Source: Bacteroidales bacterium (lineage in GTDB: Bacteria > Bacteroidota > Bacteroidia > Bacteroidales > DTU049). Taken from it: 7,676 nt of DNA. The notes below the pieces were generated by a model. That model did not search any database. It was not told the origin of the DNA and saw only the letters and a list, made by a program, of their open reading frames with translations. Shown here in pieces: positions 6,140-7,676 of the stretch. The first letter of the stretch is position 1; every line of letters begins with the position of its first letter. Made by a program: the position numbers and the translations under genes. The DNA lies in NCBI GenBank assembly GCA_018432645.1, contig JAHDSP010000303.1:1-7676 (forward strand). Direction: 5' to 3'.

Positions 6140-6496
6140 ATGAAAGCACCAATAAAACTTAAATTCAAACATGACAGTCCTTGTACTAAACCTTTTGGGA
6201 TATGTATTATTATCCCATTATCTGTGACTTGTGACGTAACTCCCAAAGAGTATGAAGAAGGATTTGGTATCGCTTGTGCTGATGTTGTTGAAAGAAAGCT
6301 TCATTTAGTTTTTATGAGAAGAGCAGCATTAGATGATGGTACAATTCCTATTCCTGATTATTGGGATCTAGGTGAAGAAGTGGCAAAAGCCTTGGGATAT
6401 AAGAAAATCATTGTAAAACCAGGAACATACAAGGTTAATTTTTCTAATTATCCCCAATTTGGAGAAGCTTTTTTTGAAGCAGAATTAGAAAAGTAA
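6140..6496 (+). CDS. Conserved-looking 118-aa protein of unknown function
   Basis: I do not recognise this family. The protein has no signal peptide and no convincing membrane segment; the short hydrophobic run at 19-29 (FGICIIIPLSV) looks like a buried strand. Four cysteines lie in the N-terminal half at 15, 22, 31 and 46, spaced in no known metal-binding pattern. The C-terminal part (DLGEEVAKALGYKKIIVKPGTYKVNF, 76-101) reads as a helix followed by strands, and the protein ends in an acidic tail. The 354 coding bases have protein-like codon and charge patterns, and the start follows an A/T leader without Shine-Dalgarno. The lipoprotein gene begins 15 bp downstream on the same strand, so the two are probably co-transcribed. 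A cytoplasmic location is inferred from the absence of a signal. Confidence 0.8.
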   Translation: MKAPIKLKFKHDSPCTKPFGICIIIPLSVTCDVTPKEYEEGFGIACADVVERKLHLVFMRRAALDDGTIPIPDYWDLGEEVAKALGYKKIIVKPGTYKVNFSNYPQFGEAFFEAELEK

Positions 6497-6511
6497 TATT
6501 TTAATCTTTCT

Positions 6512-7090
6512 ATGGTTATGAAAATAGTTAAAATATTTATCATTATAGTGTTCTCTATTATTATAGTAGGCTGTTCTTTTGTTTTAGGTATAAAAGAACC
6601 TACTAAGATTTCTAAAGAATCTGCAATTCAATATCTTGAAAAACACAATATTTCAACAGAAAATGTTGTTTTTTTAAAAGACAACTATTTTGATACCTTG
6701 CAAACGTTAGCATTTAAGCCTAATTGGGAACTTGGATTTAGACCTGTTCAATTTAAAGTTTTCAACAGTGATGGAAGATTAATATCACAATATAGTTCAT
6801 GTGAAGGACCTTTAAAGAAAACATTATTTAAAGATACATTTCCACCAAAAAATTTAAACCCAATTGATACTTCATATACTCTCTATGAAGAACAAAGGCT
6901 TATTGAAGATTCATTAAAATACAATAAAAGCACTGATTATATTGTAATTATATATTGGGCTACCTATACAGGCGTCATAGGTAGAAGATTCTTAATAAAA
7001 ACAGAAAAACATTTTGAAAAGCATTTTAAGGATAATAAAAACCAAATTAAGATATATAAATTGAATACCGATAATATTATTAATGAATAG
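6512..7090 (+). CDS. Putative lipoprotein, possibly thioredoxin-like without active-site cysteines
   Basis: A short basic start and hydrophobic run (residues 3-20) lead to the lipobox IVGC with Cys21, so the mature protein should be lipid-anchored; Ser22 is at +2. Translation may start at Met1 (6512) or Met3 (6518), and Met3 gives the more typical signal. The mature part, about 172 aa, is mixed charged sequence. Residues 143-159 (YIVIIYWATYTGVIGRR) follow the pattern of the thioredoxin strand and active-site turn, where the family usually has FWATWCGPC. Here the two cysteines are Thr153 and Ile156. IKIYKLNTDN at 179-188 would be the next core strand. A redox role is therefore unlikely even if the fold is right. 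Apart from Cys21 the only cysteine is Cys97. The gene follows the 118-aa ORF after 15 bp. The fold assignment is my inference from one motif. Confidence 0.8.
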   Translation: MVMKIVKIFIIIVFSIIIVGCSFVLGIKEPTKISKESAIQYLEKHNISTENVVFLKDNYFDTLQTLAFKPNWELGFRPVQFKVFNSDGRLISQYSSCEGPLKKTLFKDTFPPKNLNPIDTSYTLYEEQRLIEDSLKYNKSTDYIVIIYWATYTGVIGRRFLIKTEKHFEKHFKDNKNQIKIYKLNTDNIINE

Positions 7091-7257
7091 AGGCTACCCT
7101 TAATAAGTGTTATACATCATGAGGCAGGTGATTTGTTAATTAATCTGAACATCATTAAATTAGCGAGTGGTGGAACAAAAAATCTATGAGGTAAAATGCT
7201 GCACAGTTTATACCGCCAAACCATAAATAATAATTAGATAGTATTATAAATCTATAA
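7091..7257. other. Spacer with no recognisable gene
   Basis: I see no credible start or frame here. A faint trace at 7228-7248, AATAATAATTAGATAG..., could read NNNLDSII in a mix of frames. It would be an older, more damaged part of the repeat protein remnant that follows. Confidence 0.5.
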
Positions 7258-7423
7258 TGGAGTATTAATGATAACCAATAGATAAATTTATATAAAACAT
7301 CCTATACTTATAACAATAATGCAAATCTTGTAGAAGAAATTATTTTTTTATTATTGGGATAATGCAAATTGGATAAATTCTACAAAAACAGAATATACTT
7401 ATGATACTTTTAAGGTTTTATAA
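7258..7423 (+). pseudogene. Remnant of a secreted W-N/YTY tandem-repeat protein
   Basis: Two decayed protein repeat units can be read. Unit 1 starts at the TGG of 7258: WSINDNQ, then TAG at 7279-7281, then INLYKTSYTYNNNANLVEE. Unit 2 lies in the next frame from 7349: YYWDNANWINSTKTEYTYD. Aligned, both give W..N..W-IN..KT.YTY, with the TAG sitting exactly where unit 2 has Trp (TGG to TAG). The frame change falls in a run of seven T at 7343-7349. The units are offset by 91 nt, which is 30 codons plus one base. Repeats of the type YWDG.NW.N...YTYD occur in long secreted Bacteroidota proteins. The final codons and the stop at 7421-7423 belong to a dispersed repeat that begins at 7410. There is no start codon or signal peptide, so this is a dead fragment. 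Confidence 0.7.
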
Positions 7424-7515
7424 CTTTTTGAGTGAGTAAAGATTAGACTTTTTTCAGGGCTAAAGCCCATAGCTCTTTTTATGTCATACCCTGACCTAAA
7501 GGTCAGGGTTAATAA
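7410..7515 (+). repeat. Dispersed two-hairpin repeat, copy C (longest)
   Basis: The first 58 bases match copy A at 4301-4358 at 53 positions. Hairpin 1, GGGCTAAAGCCC, lies at 7457-7468, followed by a 20-nt T-rich spacer. Hairpin 2, CCCTGACCTAAAGGTCAGGG, lies at 7489-7508, then TTAATAA. Compared with copy B, the stem position C-G has become A-T on both sides, so pairing is kept. Confidence 0.85.
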
Positions 7516-7637
7516 TCCACACTTCACTATCTAACCTGAAGGACGAATATAATTGGACGTATGGTAATAAGCCCTTATGTTGCTTTTTTTGAGATAGTAC
7601 CTCTTTCTATACTACTTTTCTATCTAACTACCACTTT
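7516..7637. other. Spacer between two oppositely oriented repeat copies
   Basis: I see no gene or RNA here. CTATCTAAC occurs at two places in this short stretch, which is not significant in itself. The segment is bounded by copy C on the left and the inverted hairpin at 7644-7663 on the right. Confidence 0.5.
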
Positions 7638-7676
7638 GATTAACCACGACCTTTAGGTCGTGGACTTAATAAATAT
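7638..7676 (-). repeat. Inverted copy of the repeat's second hairpin, cut by window edge
   Basis: On the minus strand, 7663 to 7644 reads CCACGACCTAAAGGTCGTGG followed by TTAAT, the same layout as hairpin 2 plus tail in copies B and C. Two further stem positions differ from copy C, and both changes are compensated on the opposite arm. The first hairpin would lie beyond the right edge. Confidence 0.65.

Noticed and set aside
7160..7223. Short frame near 7168-7221 (reads RVVEQKIYEVKCC...)
   Set aside because: About 18 codons with no start, no leader and no family resemblance; chance is sufficient.
7343..7349. Programmed frameshift at the T7 run
   Set aside because: The fragment also has a TAG in place of Trp, no start codon and no signal peptide, so the shift is one lesion of a dead gene.

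Overview
The window is an AT-rich piece of a chromosome that looks like Bacteroidota. The evidence is four-fold. Matches to the TAnnTTTG -7 box of that phylum lie upstream of several genes. Starts are preceded by A/T-rich leaders without Shine-Dalgarno motifs. Exported proteins have signal peptides ending just before a Gln (LG-Q, YS-Q). A decayed fragment carries the W-N/YTY repeat style of Bacteroidota secreted proteins. No species is claimed.

Layout. Minus strand, 1-3744: a secreted subtilisin-like S8 protease, cut off by the left window edge, lies downstream of sppA (67-kDa-type membrane signal peptide peptidase). Plus strand, 3814-4292: a tRNA-Gln(CUG) with its own promoter-like box and an A/T-only terminator-like hairpin, then a small MerR-type regulator. 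Positions 4293-4998 hold no gene. They are packed with dispersed repeats and palindromes: two-hairpin elements, a perfect 30-bp palindrome, a 23-bp direct repeat and an inverted repeat of the 'TTTGTG' type that runs into the 3' end of ispH. Minus strand, 4999-5886: ispH, last step of the MEP isoprenoid pathway. Plus strand, 5990-7090: an orphan signal-peptide ORF broken by a stop, a 118-aa protein I cannot name, and a lipoprotein whose C-terminal half resembles a thioredoxin fold without the cysteines. Positions 7091-7676 hold a decayed fragment of a repeat-rich secreted protein, another two-hairpin repeat, and an inverted hairpin at the right edge.

How the parts relate. sppA and the S8 protease are neighbours and both act on exported proteins, but each has its own promoter-like box, so a shared operon is not shown. 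ispH, tRNA-Gln and merR are ordinary core genes that look individually transcribed. The 118-aa gene and the lipoprotein are 15 bp apart and may be co-transcribed. The clearest non-genic signal is the two-hairpin repeat family. Its copies keep an identical 20-nt spacer and show compensatory base changes in the second hairpin, which suggests the folded structure matters, as in REP-like elements mobilised by a transposase encoded elsewhere. I see no complete new defence or mobile system in this window.
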